Part shown: one piece after another, positions 1 through 6,197 of the stretch
Position numbering within the stretch: the first letter of the stretch is position 1
Layout of the letters: each line of letters starts with the position of its first letter
Source of the DNA: Actinomycetota bacterium
GTDB taxonomy: Bacteria; Actinomycetota; Actinomycetes; Mycobacteriales; Mycobacteriaceae
Length of the DNA: 9,882 nucleotides
Direction of reading: 5' to 3'
Assembly (NCBI GenBank): GCA_005787665.1
Contig: SYAB01000430.1
Span: 1 to 9,882, forward strand
The notes under the pieces: generated by a model
Told to the model about the DNA's origin: nothing
Seen by the model: only the letters and a program-made list of their open reading frames with translations
Database searches by the model: none
Position numbers and translations under genes: made by a program

Positions 1-651
1 CTGGGTATGGGCGACGTCCTGTCGCTGATCGAGCAGGCCGAGCAGGTCTTCGACGCCCAGAAGGCCGAGGAGGCCGCCGCCAAGATCGGTTCCGGCGAGC
101 TGACGCTGGAGGACTTCCTCGAGCAGATGCTGATGATCCGCAAGATGGGTCCGATTGGCAACCTGCTGGGGATGCTGCCCGGAGCAGCCGGGATGAAGGA
201 CGCGCTGGCCGCCGTCGACGACTCCCACCTCGACCGCGTGCAGGCCATCATCCGCGGTATGACACCGCAGGAGCGGGCCGATCCGAAGATCATCAACGCC
301 TCGCGACGGCTGCGTATCGCCAACGGCTCGGGGGTGAGCGTGTCGGAGGTCAACCAGCTGGTGGACCGGTTCTTCGAGGCGCGCAAAATGATGTCGCAGA
401 TGGCGGGCGCCATGGGGATGCCGTTTGCCCGGCGCTCCTCCAAACGCAATGCCAAGAACGCCAAGAAGAAGGGCAAGAAGGGTGCGAGCCGGGGCGGCCC
501 GACGCCGGCGAAATCACGCAACCCGCTCTTCGGGTCGGGCATGCCGGAAGGCTTCCCTGATCTGTCCCAGATGCCGGAGGGCCTCAACGAGCTGCCGCCC
601 GGGCTGGCCGGCTTCGACCTGTCACAGCTGAAGTTCCCCGGCAACAAGTGA
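1..651 (+). CDS. ffh: Signal recognition particle protein Ffh (SRP54), C-terminal part, 5'-truncated
   Basis: This is the 3' part of ffh. The reading frame is already open at base 1 (Leu-Gly-Met-Gly-Asp...), so the start and the NG GTPase domain lie upstream of the window. What is visible is the methionine-rich M domain, which binds 4.5S/SRP RNA and signal sequences during co-translational membrane targeting. The signal-binding part has clustered methionines and the segment GPIGNLLGMLPG. The RNA-binding helix-turn-helix carries the family signature SRRLRIANGSG followed by VNQLVDRFFEARKMM. After that comes a basic stretch (KRNAKNAKKKGKKG) and a Pro/Gly-rich tail in which MPEG and DLSQ each occur twice. 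The TGA at 649-651 is one base before the next start, which suggests translational coupling. M. tuberculosis Ffh is about 525 aa, so roughly 60% of the protein is missing here. The product call is secure. Confidence 0.97.
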   Translation: MGMGDVLSLIEQAEQVFDAQKAEEAAAKIGSGELTLEDFLEQMLMIRKMGPIGNLLGMLPGAAGMKDALAAVDDSHLDRVQAIIRGMTPQERADPKIINASRRLRIANGSGVSVSEVNQLVDRFFEARKMMSQMAGAMGMPFARRSSKRNAKNAKKKGKKGASRGGPTPAKSRNPLFGSGMPEGFPDLSQMPEGLNELPPGLAGFDLSQLKFPGNK

Positions 652-652
652 C

Positions 653-1741
653 GTGAACGCCCCGCCGCCGCTGCACGTGCGGGGCCGCGCGCTGCCCGAC
701 GGGCAGACCGTGCAGTGGTGGATCGCCGACGGTGTGCTGCGCGGCGACCCGGTCGCCGGCGCCGAGACGGTGTTCGACGGCGGTGACGGTGGCTGGATCA
801 TCCCGGGTCTGGTCGACGCGCACTGTCACGTCGGTCTGGGACCGGAGGGTGCCGTCGGTATCGACGAGGCGATCGGCCAGGCCGAGGCGGACCGCGACGC
901 GGGTGCTCTGCTGCTGCGCGATTGCGGGTCGCCGACCGACACCCGCATCCTGGACAGCCACCACGACCTTCCCCGGATCATTAGGGCGGGAAGGCATCTC
1001 GCGCGGCCGAAGCGCTACTCCAGGGGCTACGCCGTCGAACTCGACGATGAGTGGCAGCTTCCCGGGGCGATTGCCGAGCAGGCCCGCCGAGGAGACGGCT
1101 GGGTGAAGGTGGTCGGGGACTGGATCGACCGTTCGATAGGGGATCTGGCCCCGTTGTGGTCCGACGAGGTCCTGGTGGCCGCCGTGACGGCCGCCCACGC
1201 CGAAGGCGCGAGGGTCACCGCGCATGTCTTCGGTGAGGACGCCCTGCCCGGCCTGATCGCCGCGGGTGTCGACTGCATCGAACACGGCACCGGACTGACC
1301 GAGGACACCGTCGCGATGATGGCCGATCGCGGCACGGCCCTGGTGCCGACGCTGATCAATATCGACAACTTTCCCGGATTCGCCGATGCCGCGACGAAGT
1401 TCCCCGCCTATGCGGCGCACATGCGTGACCTGTACGCCCGTCGTGGTCGGCGACTCGGCGCCGCCCGGGAGGCCGGAATCCCGATCTACGCCGGCAGCGA
1501 CGCCGGCGGCAGCATCGCGCACGGCCTCATCGCCCACGAGGTGGAGGCGCTCAAGGGGATCGGGATGTCGCCGACCGATGCGCTGGGGGCGGCGTGCTGG
1601 GACGCCCGGCGCTGGCTCGGGCGTCCGGGGCTGGCCGAGGGCGCCTCGGCGGACCTGCTGTGTTTCTCCGCCGATCCGCGGTCCGGGCCAGCGGTGCTGT
1701 CGAACCCCGACCGGATCATCCTGCGCGGGCGGGTCTGCTGA
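653..1741 (+). CDS. Metal-dependent amidohydrolase (Rv2915c-like)
   Basis: A 362-residue protein of the amidohydrolase superfamily (imidazolonepropionase/prolidase-like branch), predicted to be a cytoplasmic metal-dependent hydrolase of C-N bonds. Every expected metal ligand is visible: the HxH pair in DAHCH (H57, H59), a candidate carboxylated lysine K152 in GWVKVVGDW, H191 in TAHVFGE, H211 in CIEHG, and D283 in YAGSDAGG. A small N-terminal beta-sandwich (about 1-50) precedes the TIM barrel, and the C-terminus (GLAEGASADLLCF...) closes that sandwich, as is usual for the family. The start is GTG at 653, one base after the ffh stop, with no good Shine-Dalgarno sequence, so coupling to ffh is likely. 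The position directly after ffh matches Rv2915c of M. tuberculosis. Neither the sequence nor the context shows the substrate. The catalytic class is well supported; the exact reaction is unknown. Confidence 0.93.
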   Translation: MNAPPPLHVRGRALPDGQTVQWWIADGVLRGDPVAGAETVFDGGDGGWIIPGLVDAHCHVGLGPEGAVGIDEAIGQAEADRDAGALLLRDCGSPTDTRILDSHHDLPRIIRAGRHLARPKRYSRGYAVELDDEWQLPGAIAEQARRGDGWVKVVGDWIDRSIGDLAPLWSDEVLVAAVTAAHAEGARVTAHVFGEDALPGLIAAGVDCIEHGTGLTEDTVAMMADRGTALVPTLINIDNFPGFADAATKFPAYAAHMRDLYARRGRRLGAAREAGIPIYAGSDAGGSIAHGLIAHEVEALKGIGMSPTDALGAACWDARRWLGRPGLAEGASADLLCFSADPRSGPAVLSNPDRIILRGRVC

Positions 1742-1749
1742 GATCAGCC

Positions 1750-2598
1750 CTAGCGGCTGAACCCCCAGTCGAAGAGGGCGCGGCCCTGATCCCAGAGTTC
1801 GTCGCTGCCGTACATCTGGACCACGACAAGCCGGCGCCCGTCCCGCTGCGCCATCCCGACGTAGGTCTCCTTGGCGAGCAGGGTGTAGCCGGTCTTCCCG
1901 CCGATGTAGCCCGGATAGTTCGGTAGCAGGCGATCGCGACTGCTGATCTGCTTCAGGCCGCCGGCGCCATCCGGGAACACGGCCGCGGATTGATGGAGGA
2001 TCTGGGCGAACAACGGATAGCCCAGCGCCGCGCGGTAGATCACCGCCAGGTCGTGCGGTGTGGTCACCGACTCCCAGCCGGGTCCGTCCAGCCCGGACGG
2101 GGAACCGGCCCGGGTGCCGCGCGCTCCCACCTGCTGGGCTTTGGCGTTCATCAGCGCGATCGCCGAGGGGGTCCCACCCAGCATGTCGGCCAGCATGTTC
2201 GCCGCGTCGTTGCCCGACACCATCAACAGTGCGTCGAGCAGTTGGCGCGCCGTGTACACCTGGCCGGGCACCAGGCCCACGCAGGAACATTCCACATCGG
2301 TCTGCGCCGCGGTCGCCCGCGCGGCGGCGTCCACGCCGAGCCGGTCGAACACCACCATCGCCAGCAAAGCCTTGATCGTGCTGGCCGGGGCGTAGGACCC
2401 GTAGGGGTCCTTACCGCCGATGATCTCACCGCTGACCAGGTCGGCGACCAGCCACGCCGCCGCCGGGCCGTCCGGGGCCGCCGCGGCGGCGGGCTCGGCA
2501 AGGGGTTCGGCAGCCGCAGGTGCGGGCATGAGCGGCAGCAGCATTATCGCGACCGCCGCCAGCGCCGCGCGCCGTCGCCGACCGGGGGACACAGCCAT
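1750..2598 (-). CDS. Secreted D-alanyl-D-alanine carboxypeptidase, DacB2-like (copy A)
   Basis: A 282-residue penicillin-binding protein of the S11/low-molecular-mass PBP family, predicted to remove the terminal D-Ala from peptidoglycan stem peptides outside the membrane. The N-terminus is a signal peptide: basic residues RRRR 7-10, a hydrophobic core 11-24, and likely cleavage after A28-A29-A30. All three active-site motifs are intact: S73-T-I-K76, S128-G-N130 and K235-T-G237. The protein ends soon after the fold (FDWGFSR), so the C-terminal domain and amphipathic membrane anchor of classical DacA-type enzymes are missing, as in mycobacterial DacB2 (about 290 aa). A CxC pair (C104, C106) lies between the first two motifs. 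The stop faces the amidohydrolase stop with 8 bases between. A TACGCT box 8 bases before the ATG suggests a very short or absent 5' leader. From memory, related M. smegmatis enzymes (MSMEG_2432/2433) are reported to have both carboxypeptidase and weak beta-lactamase activity. Confidence 0.93.
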   Translation of the reverse strand: MAVSPGRRRRAALAAVAIMLLPLMPAPAAAEPLAEPAAAAAPDGPAAAWLVADLVSGEIIGGKDPYGSYAPASTIKALLAMVVFDRLGVDAAARATAAQTDVECSCVGLVPGQVYTARQLLDALLMVSGNDAANMLADMLGGTPSAIALMNAKAQQVGARGTRAGSPSGLDGPGWESVTTPHDLAVIYRAALGYPLFAQILHQSAAVFPDGAGGLKQISSRDRLLPNYPGYIGGKTGYTLLAKETYVGMAQRDGRRLVVVQMYGSDELWDQGRALFDWGFSR

Positions 2599-2606
2599 GG
2601 GTGCGG

Positions 2607-2612
2607 AGCGTA
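2607..2612 (-). promoter_or_regulatory. Predicted -10 box of carboxypeptidase copy A (near-leaderless)
   Basis: On the minus strand the hexamer TACGCT fits the mycobacterial TAnnnT -10 pattern and ends 8 bases before the ATG at 2598. A transcript starting the usual 6-8 bases downstream would have a leader of about 0-2 bases. No Shine-Dalgarno sequence is seen between the box and the ATG, which agrees with leaderless translation. No convincing -35 box is visible. This is inference from motif and spacing only. Confidence 0.45.
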
Positions 2613-2684
2613 ATCGGGCGAGGCCTCGGTGCGGGCTCGCCGGGGTCTCCGATTGGTTGCGCCGCCGCGGGTTCGCGTCTCGAC

Positions 2685-2713
2685 TTTCGCGGTCACCGAA
2701 GGCCAGATACCCT
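2685..2713 (+). promoter_or_regulatory. Possible promoter of the DUF1942 gene
   Basis: TACCCT at 2708-2713 fits TAnnnT and lies 17 bases after TTTCGC (2685-2690), a poor -35 match. The expected transcription start near 2720 gives a leader of about 42 bases containing the Shine-Dalgarno sequence GAGGGAG at 2750-2756. The rest of the 163-bp divergent gap (2599-2761) shows nothing else I can name. Confidence 0.3.
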
Positions 2714-2761
2714 CACTGGCGAACGGGTAGTCGGTGTGAAGTCACGAACGAGGGAGACAGG

Positions 2762-3406
2762 GTGGATATCAGGAAGTTGGCCGGGGTCGTCGCTGCGGCA
2801 GTGGTCGCCGCGGGTGTCGGTACCGTCACCGCGACGCCGGCAATGGCGGCCGACAACATCAAGGTCTTCGGGGAGCAGGAGCGGCTGAACGGGCCCAACG
2901 GATTCCCCTATATCGGCTACACCGTGATGGACTTCGGGCAGAGCAACGATCCGGTGCCGCACAACGGCACGCTCTACTCCGCGAAGCTGTTCGTCGATGG
3001 TTTCGGAGGCAATACCAACCCGATGATCGAGCGCTTCGGCGCCCGCACCGAGAAGGGTCTCTTCTACCCGGCCATCCCCGGAGCGTCGAACATGGGCGTG
3101 CTGTACTTCGACGTCGTGGGCCCGGTGCCCAATAGCGTCGTCTGGAACGACGGCGTTCGCGACATCCTGGCCTGGGTTCCCGGCGAGATGCCGCTGGAAG
3201 GCTTCTGGGAGGCCCCGCCGCTGCCCGAGCCCCTCCCCACCCCGGAGCGGTCGATGCTGCCCGAGGCGGCCGCGGGTGCGGGGGCCGCCGAGGCTGCGAT
3301 GCCCGTCGAGACGGACCCGGCCATCGTGGCCACCCCGCAGATCATCGCGCCGGCGCCGTTCCAGATCACCGAGGGTCTCGCCGCGACTCCGGGCTTCAAC
3401 CGCTGA
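2762..3406 (+). CDS. Secreted DUF1942 (MPT63-family) protein with Pro/Ala-rich tail
   Basis: A 214-residue exported protein starting at GTG 2762. GAGGGAG five bases upstream decides this start: the frame stays open further 5', but there it would encode no signal peptide. The signal peptide has K5, a hydrophobic core about 6-24, and likely signal peptidase I cleavage at A-M-A29/A30. Residues 32-139 match the DUF1942 immunoglobulin-like fold of the mycobacterial antigen MPT63: the opening VFGEQERLNG, a central FGART..G stretch, and the hallmark LYFDVVGPVPNSVVWNDGVRD (113-134) followed by ILAW. Residues 140-214 are a Pro/Ala/Glu-rich tail that MPT63 itself lacks, possibly a cell-wall spacer or disordered region. 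No catalytic motif is visible and the family's biochemical role is not established. The gene lies between two DD-carboxypeptidase paralogues and ends 7 bases from the convergent stop of copy B, so an envelope role is plausible but only inferred. Confidence 0.88.
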   Translation: MDIRKLAGVVAAAVVAAGVGTVTATPAMAADNIKVFGEQERLNGPNGFPYIGYTVMDFGQSNDPVPHNGTLYSAKLFVDGFGGNTNPMIERFGARTEKGLFYPAIPGASNMGVLYFDVVGPVPNSVVWNDGVRDILAWVPGEMPLEGFWEAPPLPEPLPTPERSMLPEAAAGAGAAEAAMPVETDPAIVATPQIIAPAPFQITEGLAATPGFNR

Positions 3407-3413
3407 TCGCGGC

Positions 3414-4313
3414 TCAGAGCATCGCCACGGACTGCGAGGGGGGCTGGGCGAAACCCCAGTCCAGCAGGGCCGCCGCCTGGTCCCAGTAGGTCGGCCCGCC
3501 CTCGCGGACCAGGCCGTACATCATCGCGATGACGAGTCGGCGGCCGTCACGCTGGGCCGCGCCGACGAAGGTCTTGCGGGCGGCGTGGGTGTAGCCGGTC
3601 TTGCCGCCGATCGCGCCGGGATAGCGGAACAGCAACTCGTCCTGGTTGATCAGCGGCCGGATGCCGGACTCGGTCGGGAACGGTGCCGAGGGCTGGGCGG
3701 TGATGAACGCGAAGGCGGGGTTGGCCATCGCGGCTCGGAAGATGACCGCCAGGTCGTGCGGCGAGGTCCAGCCGGTGCCGCCGGGGCCGTCGAGTCCCGA
3801 TGGGCTGGTGGCGTGGGTGTCGAAGGCTCCGATGGAGGCCGCCTTGGCGTTCATCTTGTCCACCGCGACGTCATAGCCGCCGAGCATGTCGGCCAGGGTG
3901 TTGGCGGCGTCGTTGCCCGACACCAGCAGGGCACCGTCCAGCAGCTGGCCGACGGTGTAGGACTGGCCGGCCTTGACCCCGGCGCAGTTGCACTCGACCT
4001 GGGTGCTGGCCGGGTTGGCGACGACCGTGGAGTCCAGGCTGAGTTCGTCCAGCGCGGTGAGAGCCAGCAGAACCTTGATGGTGCTGGCGGGAGGACGGGC
4101 GCTGTACATGTCGCGCCCGGCGAGCACCTGGCCGGTGTCGAGGTCGGCGATGATCCACGATGGCGCCGGACCGTCCGGAATGGGCACCGACCCCACCGGC
4201 TGCACGTTCGGTTCGGCCGATGCAGGGGCGATACCACCCCCGATACCACCCCCGATGACGATGGTGCCGATGACGGTGACGGACGCCGCGAGAGCGGCCA
4301 CGAGCCTAGCCAT
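3414..4313 (-). CDS. Secreted D-alanyl-D-alanine carboxypeptidase, DacB2-like (copy B)
   Basis: A paralogue of copy A, 299 residues from the chosen ATG at 4313. The signal peptide has R3, a hydrophobic core 4-20, a Gly/Ile-rich stretch GGGIGGGI, and likely cleavage after A31-S32-A33. The active-site motifs are S77-T-I-K80, S132-G-N134 and K238-T-G240. The CxC pair C108/C110 and the block GQ.YT..QLLD...LVSGNDAAN are shared with copy A. The tail (WGFAQPPSQSVAML) carries no membrane anchor. An upstream in-frame ATG at 4370 would add 19 residues but would overlap the divergent SnoaL-like start and put charged residues before the signal core, so 4313 is preferred; a TAGGCT box 8 bases upstream supports it. 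Expected role: trimming terminal D-Ala from peptidoglycan pentapeptides outside the membrane. One of the two copies should correspond to M. tuberculosis dacB2 (Rv2911). Position next to the SnoaL-like gene favours copy B, so I leave the symbol blank. Confidence 0.93.
   Translation of the reverse strand: MARLVAALAASVTVIGTIVIGGGIGGGIAPASAEPNVQPVGSVPIPDGPAPSWIIADLDTGQVLAGRDMYSARPPASTIKVLLALTALDELSLDSTVVANPASTQVECNCAGVKAGQSYTVGQLLDGALLVSGNDAANTLADMLGGYDVAVDKMNAKAASIGAFDTHATSPSGLDGPGGTGWTSPHDLAVIFRAAMANPAFAFITAQPSAPFPTESGIRPLINQDELLFRYPGAIGGKTGYTHAARKTFVGAAQRDGRRLVIAMMYGLVREGGPTYWDQAAALLDWGFAQPPSQSVAML
4230..4253. repeat. Tandem 12-bp duplication within the copy B signal peptide
   Basis: Two exact, adjacent copies of GATACCACCCCC (4230-4241 and 4242-4253). 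On the minus strand they encode part of the repeated Gly-Gly-Gly-Ile unit just before the signal peptide cleavage site. Replication slippage is the simplest origin. The length is a multiple of three, so the frame is kept. Confidence 0.85.
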
Positions 4314-4321
4314 GGCGAAAG

Positions 4322-4327
4322 AGCCTA
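4322..4327 (-). promoter_or_regulatory. Predicted -10 box of carboxypeptidase copy B (near-leaderless)
   Basis: Minus-strand TAGGCT fits TAnnnT and ends 8 bases before the ATG at 4313, the same spacing as in copy A. No Shine-Dalgarno sequence lies between box and start. This also argues against the longer ATG-4370 start, which would lie upstream of this promoter. Motif-based inference only. Confidence 0.45.
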
Positions 4328-4356
4328 TCCGCTGGGCTCGGACCGCCGTGTCGGTG

Positions 4357-4362
4357 TTGAAT
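4357..4362 (+). promoter_or_regulatory. Possible -10 box of the SnoaL-like gene (leaderless)
   Basis: TTGAAT matches TATAAT at four of six positions but lacks the A at position 2. It ends exactly 6 bases before the ATG at 4369, the spacing expected for a leaderless transcript. No Shine-Dalgarno sequence precedes that ATG. Weak call. Confidence 0.25.
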
Positions 4363-4368
4363 CTCCAC

Positions 4369-4785
4369 ATGCTGAGCCTTGCGGAGATTTCGGACCGGTT
4401 GGAGATCCAGCAGCTGCTGGTGGACTACTCGACCGCGATCGACCAGCGACGATTCGACGACCTCGACCGGATCTTCACTCCCGAGGCCTATATCGACTAC
4501 CGGGCGATGGGTGGGATCGACGGGCCCTATCCGCAGGTCAAGGCCTGGCTCGCCGAGGTCTTGCCGAACTTTCCCGCCTACTACCATCTGATCGGTAACT
4601 TCGACATCCGGCTGGACGGCGACACCGCGGCCGGGCGCACGATGTGCTTCAACCCCATGCAACTCAGCGATGACGGAAGGATCCTGTTCTGCGCGTTGTG
4701 GTACGACGACGAGTTCGTCCGCACCGCGCAGGGCTGGCGGATGACCCGGCGGGTGGAAGCCAAATGCCTGGACAAGCTGGTCTGA
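4369..4785 (+). CDS. SnoaL-like / NTF2-fold protein (Rv2910c-like)
   Basis: A 138-residue cytoplasmic protein with the look of the SnoaL_4 branch of the NTF2-like superfamily. The N-terminal helix has the typical pattern AEISDRLEIQQLLVDYSTAID, followed by R.FDDLDRIFTPEAYIDY and a cone-shaped alpha+beta barrel ending in GWRMTRRVEAKC. In this fold, enzymes such as ring cyclases, dehydratases and hydroxysteroid isomerases use a His/Asp in the central pocket; H-L-I-G-N at the middle and several Asp residues are candidates, but I cannot assign a reaction. The place just before rpsP matches Rv2910c (147 aa). The start is uncertain: ATG 4369 is preferred because the conserved helix begins right after it, but in-frame GTGs at 4348 and 4354 would add 7 or 5 residues. 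It diverges from copy B across 55 bp. It is separated from rpsP by a promoter and is probably its own unit. Confidence 0.85.
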   Translation: MLSLAEISDRLEIQQLLVDYSTAIDQRRFDDLDRIFTPEAYIDYRAMGGIDGPYPQVKAWLAEVLPNFPAYYHLIGNFDIRLDGDTAAGRTMCFNPMQLSDDGRILFCALWYDDEFVRTAQGWRMTRRVEAKCLDKLV

Positions 4786-4793
4786 GCGGTCCC

Positions 4794-4828
4794 GCGATTT
4801 CCGTCGTCGCGGTGCCTTCTGGCAGAAT
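4794..4828 (+). promoter_or_regulatory. rpsP operon promoter (shared module with rplS)
   Basis: GCGATTTC at 4794-4801 covers the -35 region. After 16 bases comes TCTGGCAGAAT (4818-4828), whose last six bases CAGAAT form the -10 box, preceded by TGG in the place of an extended -10. Nearly the same arrangement occurs before rplS, which raises confidence that it is functional. The predicted transcription start is near 4835. Confidence 0.6.
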
Positions 4829-4834
4829 CAGCGG

Positions 4835-4927
4835 CTGGCCTTAGGCCGCCCACGCGAGGCAAAACCGGATCCGGCATCCCGCCGGGATCGCTGAATTGCA
4901 GCGTGACACCGAGGAGACGCTCTTTTC
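4835..4927 (+). promoter_or_regulatory. Structured 5' leader of rpsP
   Basis: About 93 bases between the predicted start of transcription and the rpsP ATG. It contains a possible hairpin at its 5' end (GCGGC 4831-4835 pairing with GCCGC 4845-4849), a perfect palindrome CCGGATCCGG (4865-4874), and the inverted repeat ATCCCG/CGGGAT (4876-4881 and 4883-4888). GATCC 4868-4872 can alternatively pair with GGATC 4885-4889. The Shine-Dalgarno sequence GAGGAG is at 4911-4916, 11 bases before the ATG and outside these stems. A regulatory role such as S16 autoregulation is possible but not shown. Confidence 0.35.
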
Positions 4928-5431
4928 ATGGCTGTCAAAATCAAGCTCACCCGGCTTGGCAAGATCCGTAATCCCCAGTACCGCATCTCGGTCGCCGACG
5001 CCCGCACCCGCCGCGACGGCCGCGCCATCGAGGTCATCGGCCGCTACCACCCCAAGGAAGAGCCGAGCCTGATCGAGGTCGATTCCGAGCGAGCCCAGTA
5101 CTGGCTGTCGGTCGGTGCCCAGCCCACGGAACCGGTTCTCAAACTGCTCAAGATCACCGGCGATTGGCAGAAGTTCAAGGGCCTGCCCGGTGCGGAGGGC
5201 ACGCTGAAGGTGGCCGAGCCCAAGCCCAGCAAACTTGAGCTGTTCAATGCCGCGCTGGCCAATGCCGATGGCGCCCCGACCGGCGAGGCCGCCCAGCTGA
5301 AGAAGAAGAAGGCTCCGGCCAAGAAGGCCGAGTCCGCCGAGGCCACCACCGCTGAGGCCGCCGAGCCTGCCGCCGAGTCGGCCGAAGCCGCTGAGCCGGC
5401 CGCTGACGCCGGCGAGACCACAGCAGAATGA
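4928..5431 (+). CDS. rpsP: 30S ribosomal protein S16
   Basis: A 167-residue S16, a primary/secondary binder of 16S rRNA needed for 30S assembly. The N-terminus [20 protein letters not shown] is diagnostic, followed by [21 protein letters not shown] and the [13 protein letters not shown] segment. The universal S16 core is only about 80-90 residues. The rest is a mycobacterial-type extension that turns into a Lys-rich stretch (KKKKAPAKK) and then an Ala/Glu/Thr low-complexity tail, probably disordered on the ribosome surface. M. tuberculosis S16 has a similar length (about 162 aa). First gene of the rpsP-khpA-rimM-trmD operon; its TGA overlaps the khpA ATG (ATGA). Start fixed by the conserved N-terminus and GAGGAG upstream. 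Confidence 0.98.
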   Translation: MAVKIKLTRLGKIRNPQYRISVADARTRRDGRAIEVIGRYHPKEEPSLIEVDSERAQYWLSVGAQPTEPVLKLLKITGDWQKFKGLPGAEGTLKVAEPKPSKLELFNAALANADGAPTGEAAQLKKKKAPAKKAESAEATTAEAAEPAAESAEAAEPAADAGETTAE

Positions 5432-5670
5432 GTTCCGTCGTGGTCGACGCGGTCGAGCACCTGGTGCGCGGGATCGTCGACAACCCCGATGACGTCCGCG
5501 TCGATATGGTGACCAACCGGCGCGGCCGGACCGTCGAGGTACACGTCCATCCCGACGATCTCGGCAAGGTGATCGGCCGCGGCGGGCGCACCGCCACGGC
5601 GCTGCGAACCCTGGTGGCCGGTATCGGCGGCCGCGGCATCCGCGTCGACGTGGTGGACACCGACCAGTAG
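5428..5670 (+). CDS. khpA: KH-domain RNA-binding protein KhpA
   Basis: An 80-residue single type II KH-domain protein, equivalent to Rv2908c. The RNA-binding loop GxxG is present as G50-R-G-G53 within [16 protein letters not shown]. The preceding beta strands ([20 protein letters not shown]) complete the fold. KhpA proteins bind many RNAs, in other Gram-positive bacteria together with KhpB (Jag/EloR), and influence cell division and elongation as well as translation. The ATG overlaps the rpsP stop by four bases (ATGA) and its TAG shares one base with the rimM GTG, so translation of all three is probably coupled and their amounts kept in step. Confidence 0.95.
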   Translation: MSSVVVDAVEHLVRGIVDNPDDVRVDMVTNRRGRTVEVHVHPDDLGKVIGRGGRTATALRTLVAGIGGRGIRVDVVDTDQ

Positions 5671-6197
5671 TGGAATTGGTGGTCGGGCGGATCGCCAGGG
5701 CGCACGGCGTCACCGGCGAGGTCGTCGTCGACATCCGGACCGACGATCCGGAGGTGCGTTTCGCCACGGGAAAATCCCTGCGGCTCAAGCGGTCCCGCGG
5801 CGGTGGGGAGACCCCCGTCGTCATCGAATCGGTCCGGCCGCACGGCGGTCGGCTTCTGTTGCGACTGCGCGGGGTGGTCGATCGGGATGGCGCGGACGCG
5901 CTGCGCGGGGGACTGTTCGTCGTCGACTCCGGTGAATTGCCGGCAATCGAGGACCCCGACGAGTTCTACGACCATCAACTGGAAGGCCTGGGTGTTCGTA
6001 CGGTCGACGGTCGCGCGGTGGGCACCGTGACAGAGGTGCTGCACACCCCGGGCGGCGAGTTGCTCTCGGTGCGCGCCGATTCCGGTGGCGAGGTGCTGGT
6101 GCCCTTCGTCCGCTCGATCGTGACCTCGGTGTCGCTGGCCGACAGGATGATCGAGATCGACCCTCCGGACGGCTTGCTGGATCTGGAATCCTCCTGA
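5670..6197 (+). CDS. rimM: Ribosome maturation factor RimM
   Basis: A 175-residue RimM, which assists maturation of the 30S head by binding S19 and acting on 16S rRNA. The N-terminal RimM barrel shows the signature [22 protein letters not shown] (4-25). The linker ends in [10 protein letters not shown] (98-107), and the C-terminal PRC-barrel holds [15 protein letters not shown] and LVPFVRSIV. The start is GTG at 5670, whose first base is the last base of the khpA TAG. The stop TGA shares its A with the trmD ATG (TGATG). Length and order match M. tuberculosis rimM (176 aa). Confidence 0.97.
   Translation: MELVVGRIARAHGVTGEVVVDIRTDDPEVRFATGKSLRLKRSRGGGETPVVIESVRPHGGRLLLRLRGVVDRDGADALRGGLFVVDSGELPAIEDPDEFYDHQLEGLGVRTVDGRAVGTVTEVLHTPGGELLSVRADSGGEVLVPFVRSIVTSVSLADRMIEIDPPDGLLDLESS

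Noticed and set aside
584..2290. Long minus-strand open frame (568 codons) over the ffh tail, the amidohydrolase and part of carboxypeptidase A
   Set aside because: It is antisense to convincingly conserved proteins, has a Gly/Arg/Pro-rich translation typical of GC-rich shadow frames, and shows no recognisable domain.
2420..2761. Longer N-terminus for the DUF1942 protein, since the frame stays open upstream
   Set aside because: The upstream part has no signal peptide and overlaps the start of carboxypeptidase A. GTG 2762 has a good Shine-Dalgarno sequence and is followed directly by a signal peptide.
4314..4370. ATG at 4370 as the start of carboxypeptidase copy B
   Set aside because: It would overlap the SnoaL-like start, put 19 polar/charged residues before the signal peptide, and lie upstream of the predicted -10 box. 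ATG 4313 gives a normal signal peptide.
3276..4598. Long plus-strand open frame (440 codons) opposite carboxypeptidase B
   Set aside because: It is a shadow of the minus-strand gene, overlaps the DUF1942 and SnoaL-like genes, and shows no domain, signal peptide or start signal.
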